Below are positions 48,545 to 57,255 of a stretch of DNA of 64,000 nucleotides, one piece after another. Every line of letters starts with the position of its first letter. Within the stretch, counting starts at the first letter, position 1. The stretch comes from Dasypus novemcinctus. Its lineage: Eukaryota; Chordata; Mammalia; Cingulata; Dasypodidae. The stretch is taken from NCBI RefSeq assembly GCF_030445035.2, contig NC_080673.1:184989216-185053215 (forward strand). Reading direction: 5' to 3'. The notes beneath the pieces were generated by a model. It saw only the letters and a program-made list of their open reading frames with translations, had not been told where the DNA came from and searched no databases. Both the position numbers and the translations under genes were made by a program.

Positions 48545-48865
48545 AAAGCATTTCTCACTCTCGTAGTGCAGGGCAAGTCCATTACTGGGCAAATAGACAC
48601 CGGAGCTGACTTATCTGTCCTCCGCTCTTCTGACTCAGACCCTTCATGGCCACTAAAACTAGGTCCCCTAGTTCAAGGTGTGGGAGGCCTAAGACCCTCA
48701 CACCAGCTTACATCAACATTGACTTGGACAGACCCGGATGGCAGAACAGGCACCTTCCGCCCCCTTGTGTTACCCACTCTTACTCATACACTTTGGGGGC
48801 ATGACATTCTCCCCAAAGTGGGCGCCATCCTCATTACTAATCCTACAAATTACCCCCAAGCATAA
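48545..48865 (+). pseudogene. Retroviral aspartyl protease
   Basis: The aspartyl protease active-site motif DTGADLSVL is at codons 12-20 of the open frame from 48566, with the second conserved region LWGHDIL near the C-terminus, where class II proteases carry a G-R/H-D/N-x-L element. The family protease cleaves Gag and Gag-Pol. The frame is open to a stop at 48863-48865, about 99 codons. Its N-terminal junction to the missing gag/dUTPase region is lost. Confidence 0.9.
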
Positions 48866-48899
48866 AGGCCACTGGCTGTCCACCTTTATTTACTTTATC

Positions 48900-50060
48900 C
48901 AAACCAAAACCTATAAGATTAACATGGAAAATGCAAAACTCTATTTGGACGGACCAGTGGCCACTGCCTCAAGTAAAATTAGAACTAAAACTCCTTGTGC
49001 AAGAACAATTAAACTTACAGCACACAGAACCCTCTACTAGTCCTCATAATTCTCCTATCTTTGTGATTAAAAAAAAAAAAAAAATCCAGTAAATGGAGGC
49101 TACTAAATGACCTCAGAAATATTAATGCTCATATGACAAAGATTGGCTCCCTGCAACCAGGCCTTCCTCATCCTTCAGCCATCCCATGCGATTACCACAT
49201 TATTGCAATAGACCTCAAAGATTGTTTCTTTTCCATTCCTCTTCATGAGGACGACTGTCAATACTTTGCCTTTTCCATACCTGTCACAAATAATTCAGTC
49301 CCCCTACAATGTTATTAGTGGAAGGTACTCCCACAAGGAATGAAAAACAGTCCAGTCCAGCTATGTCCAAATATTCGTTAGTGAAGCCACCCGTCCTCTT
49401 TCTCAGTTTTGTCAAATGGTTCATTATATGGATGACATCCTCATTGCTCACCCAGACCCAATTCACCTACAATTCTGCTTGAAATCTCTTCTACATAGCC
49501 TTATGCAACTGGGCCTCACCATGTCACCTGAAAAAGTACAAAACTACCCACCTTACACCTTCTTAGGCTACACCATCATGAGCTCTATCAGTCCTGCCGT
49601 CCCCACTATTGTTTTGCCCCATAAATGTACTCTTAATGTGCTTCAGCGCCTCTGTGGTGATATCAATTGGTTGCGTCCTCATCTGAGTGTAACCACTCAT
49701 GAGCTAAAACCTCTTTTTGACCTCCTGGAGGGTGACCCTGACCCCTCTAGCTGTTGTTTGGTGAGCCTCATAAATGACAGAATTAAAAATCTTCACCTAG
49801 CCCGCTTTCAATCAAAACTCCCTCTTTCTGCTCTAGTCATTAACTCCCCTGGGACACGCATGGGTCTTCTATATCAGGATTCCCCCCTCTTTTGGGTACA
49901 CTTATCTTTTAGTCATTTAGGTAAAATTACCTCTTATTGTGATGCCATATGTATCCTTGGGAGAACTCAGAAAAACCGCCGTTCTCTTGTATGGCATTGA
50001 ACTCGATACCTTAGTTCTACCATTCACTCAAGAACAAATACAACATCTTTCCCAAACTGA
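48900..50060 (+). pseudogene. Retroviral reverse transcriptase (broken)
   Basis: N-terminal landmark QWPLPQ near 48955 and the motif SPIFVIKK before a 16-base A run at 49069-49084. Motif A is present as [12 protein letters not shown] in the frame from 49133. The VLPQGM-type motif B lies near 49325. The catalytic YMDD is at about 49422-49433 in a 194-codon frame (49416-50000). At least three reading frames are needed to follow the domain, with stops near 49318 and 49380. Thumb/connection sequence continues to about 50060 in another frame. Confidence 0.93.
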
Positions 50061-50485
50061 TTTAACATGCAAACTCTCCTACCAGGATTCACAAGTCAAC
50101 TTGATAACCATTTGCCAAAAGACAAGCTCATTACTGCCATGATTCTTCTTCCATTTGCTCTTTCCTCTCACGCCTTTCCTACAACTTCTATCCCTCACGC
50201 TGCTACAATCTCTACCGATGCTAACAAAACTCACTTTTCTATAGTAGTAATATCCCTCGGCGCCTCAGATTCCATCCACGTCGAGCAACATACCGGCTCT
50301 GTTCAACAAGGAGAACTACGTGCTCTCCTCCAAGTTTTCTTACATCACCAGTCCATCCTTTTCAATATCTTCACTGACAGTGCATATGTGGCTAATACTA
50401 TCCATGCGCTGCCACATGCAGTCCTTAAAAACAAAATGACCATTCAAGATAATATGTTGCTTTTTTTTGAAATCTCTCCTTGAAA
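50061..50485 (+). pseudogene. Retroviral RNase H
   Basis: The catalytic acidic residues are visible in one 138-codon frame: the first Asp in STDANKT, Glu in GELRALL and Asp in FTDSAYV. The frame ends at the T run 50460-50469, where a length change moves it out of frame with integrase. Confidence 0.88.
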
Positions 50486-51430
50486 ATCGCAAACATCCCT
50501 GGTTCATCCAACATATTCGTTCCCACACTGGACTCCCAGGGCCTCTTGCCAGTGGCAATACCTTAGCTGATTCCTCACTTGCGGTAAAATTATTAACCAC
50601 AGACCTAGACCAGGCAAGACTTCTTCACGCTTTTTCTCTCCATCATCTCTTCCCCTCCTTAACACAGCAGCAATGCAAACACCTCACTCATGCATGTAAA
50701 CAATGTGGCCCTCTCCTTCCATTAGGCCCCCTTCAACCTCAGGGAATAAATCCTCGTGGCCTCCGTCTGAATGCCATTTGGTGAATGGATGTCACACACA
50801 TACCTATTTTTGGAAAAACTAAATTTCTACATGTCACAGAAGACACCTTTTCCAAATACACCTTTGCCACTGCTCTTGCAGGAGAAACTTCAAGACATGT
50901 CATTACTGCTTACCTTCAAGCCTTCAACCAAATGGGCATACCATGGACCAAAAAGACTGATAATGGACCTTGCTATGCTTCCAAATCCTTCCAAAATTTC
51001 TGTGCCTCATGGTGCATCACACAATCCATACAATCCCCAGGGCTAAGCTATCATAGAATGCACCCACCTCAGGCTTAAAAACCAAATAAAAAAAATGAAG
51101 GGGCAATATCCCCGAGATACCCCCAGGGATGTTCTAAATAAGACTTTAATCACTATGAATTTTCTCACATTTGACAATGAACCCTGTACCCCAGCAGTCA
51201 GACACTGGGGAGGACTTAGAAATACTCCAACCCCCATGCCATTAGTTAGATGGAAAGACCCCCTTACAAATGCATGGCAAGGGCCCCATCCCCTATTAAC
51301 CCAGGGATGAGGGTATGCTTGTGTCTTTCCAGAGAATGCACAACAGCCAACCTGGGTCCCTAGCTGGCTCATTCGACCAGCCACCAGAGATGAAGTCGAT
51401 ACACAGCACCAAAATACCGAGGAGAAAGAA
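50486..51430 (+). pseudogene. Retroviral integrase
   Basis: The HHCC zinc-binding region is split between HIRSHTG and HACKQCG (50467-50784 frame). The core begins at MDVTHI (first catalytic Asp, near 50788) and has the second Asp in TDNGPCY. A one-base frameshift near 51020 and an in-frame stop at about 51045 break it just before the region with the third acidic residue. The C-terminal DNA-binding part (VRWKDPLTNAWQGP, 51250-51300 region) and a tail to about 51430 follow, with a further stop at 51308. Confidence 0.88.
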
Positions 51431-51439
51431 TGATTCCGG

Positions 51440-52008
51440 ACTCTTGCATCAATTACAGGCACCAGGACCACCGTTATTCATCGGGTGTATCCTTCTCTTA
51501 TAATTGCTCACACTGCTTCAGGCACACTCCTTTGGATCACTCCATTCCTCTGGACCTCAAGCCCTGCCCTTCCAGCCATGGGACACCCAAATCAAGACTG
51601 CGACCCCCACTATGCCGTGAGGACAGTCTTTGGGAAATGGACGCCCTGTGGAGAAAATGCCTGGTTAGATCTTCGTCCATTCATAATGATGAATGCCACG
51701 CTCAATAATGGAACTTGGGTTTCTTCACACAAGAATGACTCAGACTGGGCAGCCAGCCTCAATAAGACTGCAAACGCCACCCTCTCTGTGAGCGCCTTAC
51801 CTTGCGTAACTCTTCCCTTTCTTTTTATAGACTCAAGCAACCAATCCTTTGACTGTAACATCACCCATTGCATCCTTTCCAATTGCTGGAACCATACCAA
51901 GCATCCCTACACTATTATTGTTAGAATTCCCTCCTTAATAAGGGTTCCCGTTAATGCTACTGAGTGGACTGGCCCTTCTGAATTAATTACGCACTTACAT
52001 TTTAGGTA
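51440..52008 (+). pseudogene. env surface subunit (SU), shortened
   Basis: The frame from 51485 runs 174 codons to a TAA at 52006-52008. It has paired cysteines and many N-x-S/T glycosylation sequons (for example NATLNNGTW, NKTANATLS, SNQSFDC, CNITHC), as expected for a retroviral SU. SU of relatives is usually two to three times longer, so the N-terminal part is likely deleted or unrecognisable. The stop falls where the furin-type SU/TM cleavage site would be, and no intact RxKR-type motif is visible in this copy. Confidence 0.82.
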
Positions 52009-52741
52009 AAAAAAAGCAGTTGGTGTAGCTGTAGCTCTCATTGCAGCTATTAGAGCTAGTCTAGCAGCCACTGCCACTAGTATCACTTCTATAGTCCAAT
52101 CCAATTCCAATGCTAACACAATAAACAACTTAGTAGAAAAAATGGCCACCCCCTTGCAAACACAAAACCTGCTTAGTAATCATATTCATGGTGGACTACT
52201 TAATGTACAACAACAAATAGATTTACTAGAAGAAGAAGTACAAATGATAATGCAACTGACAAGACTGACCTGTGACATTAATTGTCCACACATTCGTTTT
52301 ACCCCCATCAGTGCCACCGATGGCATGGCAAACTTTATTGCAGCCAGAGCAATGTTAAAACAAACTCTACTTGGACATTGGAACAACGACTTCTTAAATT
52401 TAACCACTCAGCTCATCCATCAAATTCTGACCCTTAACAGCACCCAAGTGACTACCATAGACACCACACTGATCACCAATATTCTAGCTAACCTTCAATC
52501 CCTTTTCATTCCCTCTAATCTCATAATATTTGTTATCATTGGATCTGTTCTTCTAATGTGTACACTCTGTATAGGATATGTACTGTGCAAAGTGCAAAAC
52601 CTCCGCAAAGATGTTAAAACTTTAGTACTTGTCCAGCAGGCTATGATCAGCACTCTAGAAGCAGAAGAAGGCACTGCAGAAACCATTTCTCAATCTGCGA
52701 ATATCTTCGGCCTCACAGTCCTGCAAAAAATGCAGAGATAA
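52009..52741 (+). pseudogene. env transmembrane subunit (TM)
   Basis: After the 52006 stop the same frame stays open to 52741. It begins with a hydrophobic, alanine/valine-rich fusion-peptide-like stretch (about 52015-52080), then a heptad-rich helix with an EEEVQ segment, a CX3C pair (codons 44-48 counted from the 52142 ATG), and a membrane-spanning segment at about 52517-52588. A cytoplasmic tail of about 50 residues follows. No gammaretroviral CX6CC disulfide motif is visible. The 199 codons from the internal ATG at 52142 carry no stop. Confidence 0.88.
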
Positions 52742-52867
52742 ACACTGTGCCAGAGAGCTTGGCTGGTGGCCAATGATGGGTAAGATCCTCAGAGGAGGAC
52801 AACCTAAGACAGGCACAGTCACCTTGGCACAAAACAACATCAGTGCTTCGCCTTGCCTCTAATAAAA

Positions 52868-52880
52868 GAAAAAAGGGGGA
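52868..52880 (+). other. Polypurine tract
   Basis: A purine-only run (gaaaaaaggggga) directly upstream of the 3' LTR, the plus-strand primer site. Confidence 0.9.
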
Positions 52881-53074
52881 ATTGTGGGCAAGCTGCCGAC
52901 ACCTTTTTAGACATAGGAAAACCTCTCTAACTATAAGGCCTTTGGGGTTCCACGCAAAAGATGGGGCCGAGGCATGTGGAAATCTGCCTTCCCCCCAGCA
53001 ATTAGAGCGCATGAACCAATCAGCCCTGCTAAATTAGCATAGCCAGTAACCTGCTTGCACGTTGCCTCACAGTC

Positions 53075-53082
53075 TATAAAAG
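53075..53082 (+). promoter_or_regulatory. TATA box of the 3' LTR
   Basis: TATAAAAG, in the U3 position of the LTR. It could drive transcription into the right flank, but activity is unknown. Confidence 0.75.
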
Positions 53083-53097
53083 CTACTACACTTCCTC

Positions 53098-53103
53098 AAT
53101 AAA
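53098..53103 (+). terminator. LTR polyadenylation signal
   Basis: AATAAA just downstream of the TATA box. A polyadenylation site is expected 10-30 bp further on. Confidence 0.75.
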
Positions 53104-53210
53104 TCAGTCCTACACCATGAGCCTGCATCTCCAGAGTGGTTACTGTGTGTTGTCTTACTCTGTTCGTCCTTACCTCTTCAGGAGCGGAGCTGCTGGATGG
53201 CATCGCAACA

Positions 53211-53466
53211 GGTTTTGGAAAAGTGATTTTTGACTTTTGCTTTAAGCATTTTTTTTCACTTTTCTAGTACAGTCAACTTCAGTCTTCCTCTAAGATACTT
53301 AATGAGGAATCCTGAAACATTGAAAAGTCTCAGAAGCCCAAAATGTCAAAGGCCAATGCTACTGTGAACTGTAGTCCAATTTTTGCCTCTGAATTATGAT
53401 TTCTGGAATAGGATCTCAATGCTTCTTTGTGAGTAATGGATGGTCTCAAAGTGAAATGTCCTCCTG
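53211..53466. other. Right flank of the endogenous retrovirus
   Basis: Unassigned, AT-rich sequence. The first bases GGTTTTGG are the right integration flank. Confidence 0.4.
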
Positions 53467-53476
53467 TTGGTTTTTG

Positions 53477-53685
53477 GTTCTTTTTTTTTAAGATACTGGG
53501 GCTGTGAATTGAATCTAGAACCTGGTGTGTGGGAAGCTGGACCCCTGAGTTGGTTTTTCTGTTATTTTGCTTGTTGTTTATTTATTTATTTTTGTTTATT
53601 TTTAGGGGGCACTGGGAACCAAACTCAGGATCTCCCATGTGAGAAGCAGGGGCGCAACCACTTCAGCCACATCTGCTCTTTGCCA
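53477..53685 (-). mobile_element. DAS-type tRNA-derived SINE, dimer-like, antisense
   Basis: The right end in reverse complement reads gagcagatgtggctgaagtg then ggttcccagtgccccct, the tRNA-derived head. A second tRNA-like unit (ccagcttcccacacaccagg) lies left of an A/T-rich linker, so this looks like a two-unit DAS element. It is flanked by a perfect 10-bp target duplication TTGGTTTTTG (53467-53476 and 53686-53695). The frame at 53467-53733 is an artefact. Confidence 0.85.
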
Positions 53686-53695
53686 TTGGTTTTTG

Positions 53696-54079
53696 TACCT
53701 TTATTTCTCTTTTTGGTACTCCATGCCAATTGAGGGTGATTTTCAGTTTTCCCCATTTTTATTATATAAAATGGTTTATCTTCTTTGTTCAATCAAATAA
53801 TTTGATAGCAGGCCTCTGAGTTTCAATTTTAAGCTTTGAGCTCTACTTCGCATGTATCATGGGGTATATGACATATTATCAGGATTTAGTAACAGAACAT
53901 ATTTTACCACGTGAAGCCTATCAGGTATTAGTAAGGGGCACTGCCTAAACTGATGGGTATCCAGCTGACATTATAGATTTGATACAGTTTGCAAAACAAT
54001 GACTTTATGGATCTGGTTCTCTGGAAGCTTTAGTCCTTCTTGAATCAGGCAGAAAAGTACCACTTTTCTGAAAAAATAG
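53696..54079. other. Unassigned sequence
   Basis: No gene or repeat is recognised. Confidence 0.35.
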
Positions 54080-54245
54080 ATAATGTGAAGCCTCAGTTTG
54101 AATCTTGGTTCTTCAATTTTCTAAATGTGTGTCCTTGGGAAAGTTACTTACCTTTTCTGTGCTTCAGTTTTTTTATTTGTATCCCATGAAAATAAAAATT
54201 CTTACCTTGGAAGGTTCTCACAAGATTTAGAGAAAATGCATATTA
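54080..54245 (+). repeat. MIR SINE, sense
   Basis: cctcagtttgaatcttggtt, then gtgtgtccttgggaaagtta, then ttctgtgcttcagttttttt. Sense MIR. Confidence 0.75.
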
Positions 54246-54424
54246 ACTTTGGGCCACTTTTCTCCTTATTCATTCTGTCCTAGCCACACTGTTTTTGTTT
54301 GTTTGTTTGTTTTCTCTTGCTTGAACAGGAAAAATTCCTTCCTGTCTAAGCAAGGTCTTTTTTTTTTTTTAATGCTTTTCACCACTTCCACTTGTTCCCC
54401 TTATTATGAACAATATTAAGTCAT

Positions 54425-54600
54425 TCATTTATGTAATAAATATTTATCGAGTGCCTTCTCTATGCCAACCATTGTTCCAGATGCTAGGGATATATCCATG
54501 TACAAAATAAATAAAGATACTTGCTTTTATGAATCTTACATTTTGATTAGGAGAGACAGTTTTAAATTAGTATGTTAGATGGTGATAAAGGCACCATATT
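54425..54600 (-). repeat. L2 LINE 3' part, antisense
   Basis: aataaatatttatcgagtgc, then ccattgttccagatgctagg, then tagtatgttagatggtgata. Antisense L2, moderately preserved. Confidence 0.75.
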
Positions 54601-54745
54601 ACCTAGTCTTTTTTGACTAATACAGGTGGTTAGACAACTCATTGAAAAGATGACTTTTGAATAACTATTTTAATAAGATGTTAAATGAGGTAATGGAGTA
54701 GGCAGATTTTCATCGTAATATATCAGTTTTAAAATTGTTCTTCCT

Positions 54746-54818
54746 GGGGAGCAAATGTAGCTCAGTGGTTGAATGCCTGCTTCCCATGAATGAGGTTCAA
54801 TACCTGGTACCTCCAAAA
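54746..54818 (+). mobile_element. DAS-type monomeric SINE, sense
   Basis: A 73-bp tRNA-like unit starting ggggagcaaatgtagctcag with a Pol III A box (tagctcagtggttg) and B box (aggttcaatacc), ending in an A tail. The flanks, 54731-54745 and 54819-54833, match 12 of 15: an eroded target duplication, so the insertion is older than the one at 63333. Confidence 0.8.
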
Positions 54819-54864
54819 AAAATTACCCTTCCTCACTTTTTGCTTAATGCCATGAGATTTTAAA

Positions 54865-54960
54865 ACCCCACAAGTCCAGGGACTGTATTTGTATTGCTTT
54901 CTACTGAATTTACAGCATATCTTTGTTAAATGAATAAATGAATGAACAAATATACAAATG
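54865..54960 (+). repeat. L2 LINE 3' end, sense
   Basis: gtccagggactgtatttgta, then ttgttaaatgaataaatgaa is the L2 3' terminus. Confidence 0.7.
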
Positions 54961-55194
54961 ATTGCAGTTCCAGTACTTCCTAAAACTGCTCTGATTTTTT
55001 TTTTCAGGATTCAAGTTCTCTTGGACCCAACTAATTTTAAGTACCAGAACATCTTATTAGTTTTTGGTCAACTCATAGGTCACCTGTATTGGGCCTGGCC
55101 ACCAGTGTTCCAATCACCTGTGGCCAAAAAAGCTAAGACTTATTGTAGAAAAAATGTTGTCTATGGAAGACAATTAAAAAAAGGATCATATGTG

Positions 55195-55325
55195 TGTCTA
55201 CAATGGGCCAGGCTTCATACAAGACACTTTAAAGACATTGGGTACTTATCATTATTTCTATTTTACACGTGCAGGTACTGAGTCTCTTAAACTTGCTCAA
55301 GGGTCCATGCACAGAGCTGGTGTAC
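55195..55325 (-). repeat. MIR SINE fragment, antisense
   Basis: caagacactttaaagacatt, then ttatttctattttacacgtg, then gctcaagggtccatgcacag. Antisense MIR. Confidence 0.6.
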
Positions 55326-56599
55326 AAACACTTTTGACATTTCTACTGTACTAAACCTTAAGTTTCCTTTGCATGTGTTTGTTCTATTTAAGGTATCCTT
55401 GCTCCCTTTCTACCTGGCATAAATAGAACACTTGAAAGTCACTACTACTGTCAATATTAGAGACATGTCAATTGCTGTCATTTAGCCAGAATGTTGCTTT
55501 GAAGTACCTATATAATATTATACAACATATCATGCTCTCATCCATAGCAGCAACATTTAAGCCAGGGGCATGTGGCTTGTGCAAATCCCCAAAGCCATTA
55601 GCTGAAATACCAGGACCAGAAGGTTGAAGAATTAACCAGCAAACCCAATATGGTTTCAACTCTGCATGGCAGAGGCCACTCTGCACGGGATGACTATTTT
55701 CATTCAAGGCAAATGTATGCCGACATTCAGCTTTCTGTTCCTGAGCTTGCTGGGCATGTTGTCTTCTCAGTGTGGATTGGATGAGGGAAGTGAGAAGCAA
55801 ACAGCAAATTCTTGGCAGCCACAGACAGGCAGGCAACAGTTGAGGAAGGGAGGAGAAGCACTGTCAGAGGACTGCGGAGAAGTCCTTTGACTCTAATGAT
55901 GTTTTTGCCATTTTTTTCAGTCATCAGTCTGCTGTTTACAAGTACATTCTTGATAAGCTAAGAGTGATAAGGACTATTAAGAATGAAGAGGCTAGAAGTG
56001 GTCACCTAATTGACTCTAACTTAATCTTGATTGGCACTACCATAGCCAAATTTTTAGCAGTTGAGTTACTTCAAGTAACAGAAGCCGCCAAGTTACAATA
56101 AAACCCATTTGAATGGTCAGGTGATTAAGGTAATTCATAATTCTATACAACACTAAGGTTTTGAGTTAGAGTAGGCTTAAAAAAAGGTTTGCTACCTTTA
56201 TTTTTCTCTGTTTATTTTCTATAGTGTTGGCTTAATCTAAAGGCTGATTTTCATCCTTTTCACAAAATGGTTGTCAATAACTCCCAAGCCACATGTTTCT
56301 TGGTTCAAGAATAGAAAATACCCATCTCTGTAGTCTTCTCAGAAAAGCAAAGTAGATCATCTCCCAAAAGCCACAGCCCAGCTATTCTCTGGCATCATTT
56401 GCTCCATGTATGAATGAATCGCATGCCTATTCCCAACCCAGTTCTTACAGCCAAATGAGTGGGCTTTGCTGATTAGCTTAAGCTAATTAAGAATTACCCT
56501 TGGAACAGAGGATGGATTCATTGACAAGCTTAAAGTGGGGGAAACAGTACTTTTCCAGAACTCCTGTAAACTATGGTTTTTGGAATGCAAAATATACAG
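55326..56599. other. Unassigned sequence
   Basis: The longest frame (122 codons, minus strand, 55468-55836) has no known motif. A repeat-free stretch at 56040-56160 is AT-rich and may be unique. Confidence 0.35.
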
Positions 56600-57120
56600 G
56601 GTAGCCACATCAGGTCATCTGTGGCCCTTGCCAAATATCAGCTGGATTATTGCCATAATCTCCTCACTTAGCTCCCCTTTCCATCTTTCCCCCTTTTGTC
56701 TGTCTTGGATACTTTGTCTGATGACAACAAAATAAAATGTAAGTGGCTCACATGGCATACATAGGTCTTTATGAACTGCTTCCTAACTGCTTTCTAGTTT
56801 TGTTTCTATGCCTCCTTCACAATGAACCAAAACACTTTTGCAGCCTTTGACACCTGACTAATTCTTCATCATTCTGCAGGGTTCAGCTCCAGCATCATTG
56901 CCCAGTGGAAACCTTTCATGACCTTTTATCCACTTGGGCTAGGTTCCTCTACTCTGTTATTTCAAGACAATCTGAGTCCATTCTCAATCACAGAAAAAAT
57001 CATACTGCACTGATTTGCTTGTTCTTCCTCCTCAAGAATGTGAGCTCCCTGAAGGAAAGGTCCACAGCCCTGTATGCTTTGTGCCTGGGGTTCTACACCA
57101 TAGGACATAGCGTAAGCATT
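56600..57120 (+). repeat. L2 LINE, sense, long 3' portion
   Basis: tggattattgccataatctc, then aactgcttcctaactgcttt, then tcctcaagaatgtgagctcc, then gtgcctggggttctacacca. A well-ordered sense L2. The 115-codon frame at 56905-57252 is this repeat. Confidence 0.75.
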
Positions 57121-57255
57121 CAGTCCCTTATAACACCTTTACTGAGTGATCCCAATTTGCCAGAAACTCTGCTAAGTAGTGGGGATGAAGTGTGGGCAGG
57201 AAACATGTTAAAACCCTGGTCCTTTCAAACATTCACAGAGCTTGTTAATTAAAGT
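57121..57255 (-). repeat. L2 LINE 3' part, antisense
   Basis: cctttactgagtgatcccaa, then ccagaaactctgctaagtag, then ggggatgaagtgtggg. Antisense L2, adjacent and inverted to the copy on its left. Confidence 0.5.

Larger units (their letters stand above)
48382..53210 (+). mobile_element. Class II (betaretrovirus-like) endogenous retrovirus lacking its 5' LTR
   Basis: A 4.83-kb degenerate provirus in the order PBS, leader, gag remnant, pro, RT, RNase H, integrase, env SU, env TM, polypurine tract, 3' LTR. The tRNA-Lys3 PBS, the protease and RT sequence style and the env TM style place it nearest MMTV/HML-like betaretroviruses. There is no LTR to the left: unrelated DNA abuts the PBS. Full-length relatives are usually 8-10 kb, so large parts, mainly gag and much of SU, are gone. 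Frameshifts and stops occur throughout. It is not infectious and no gene is intact. Confidence 0.92.
52883..53210 (+). mobile_element. 3' LTR of the endogenous retrovirus
   Basis: 328 bp, starting TGTGGGCAAGCTGCC after the polypurine tract and ending GCATCGCAACA, with TG...CA termini. TATAAAAG at 53075-53082 and AATAAA at 53098-53103 lie only 16 bp apart, so R must be very short, as in MMTV-like retroviruses. A GGTTTTGG flank follows. Confidence 0.92.
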
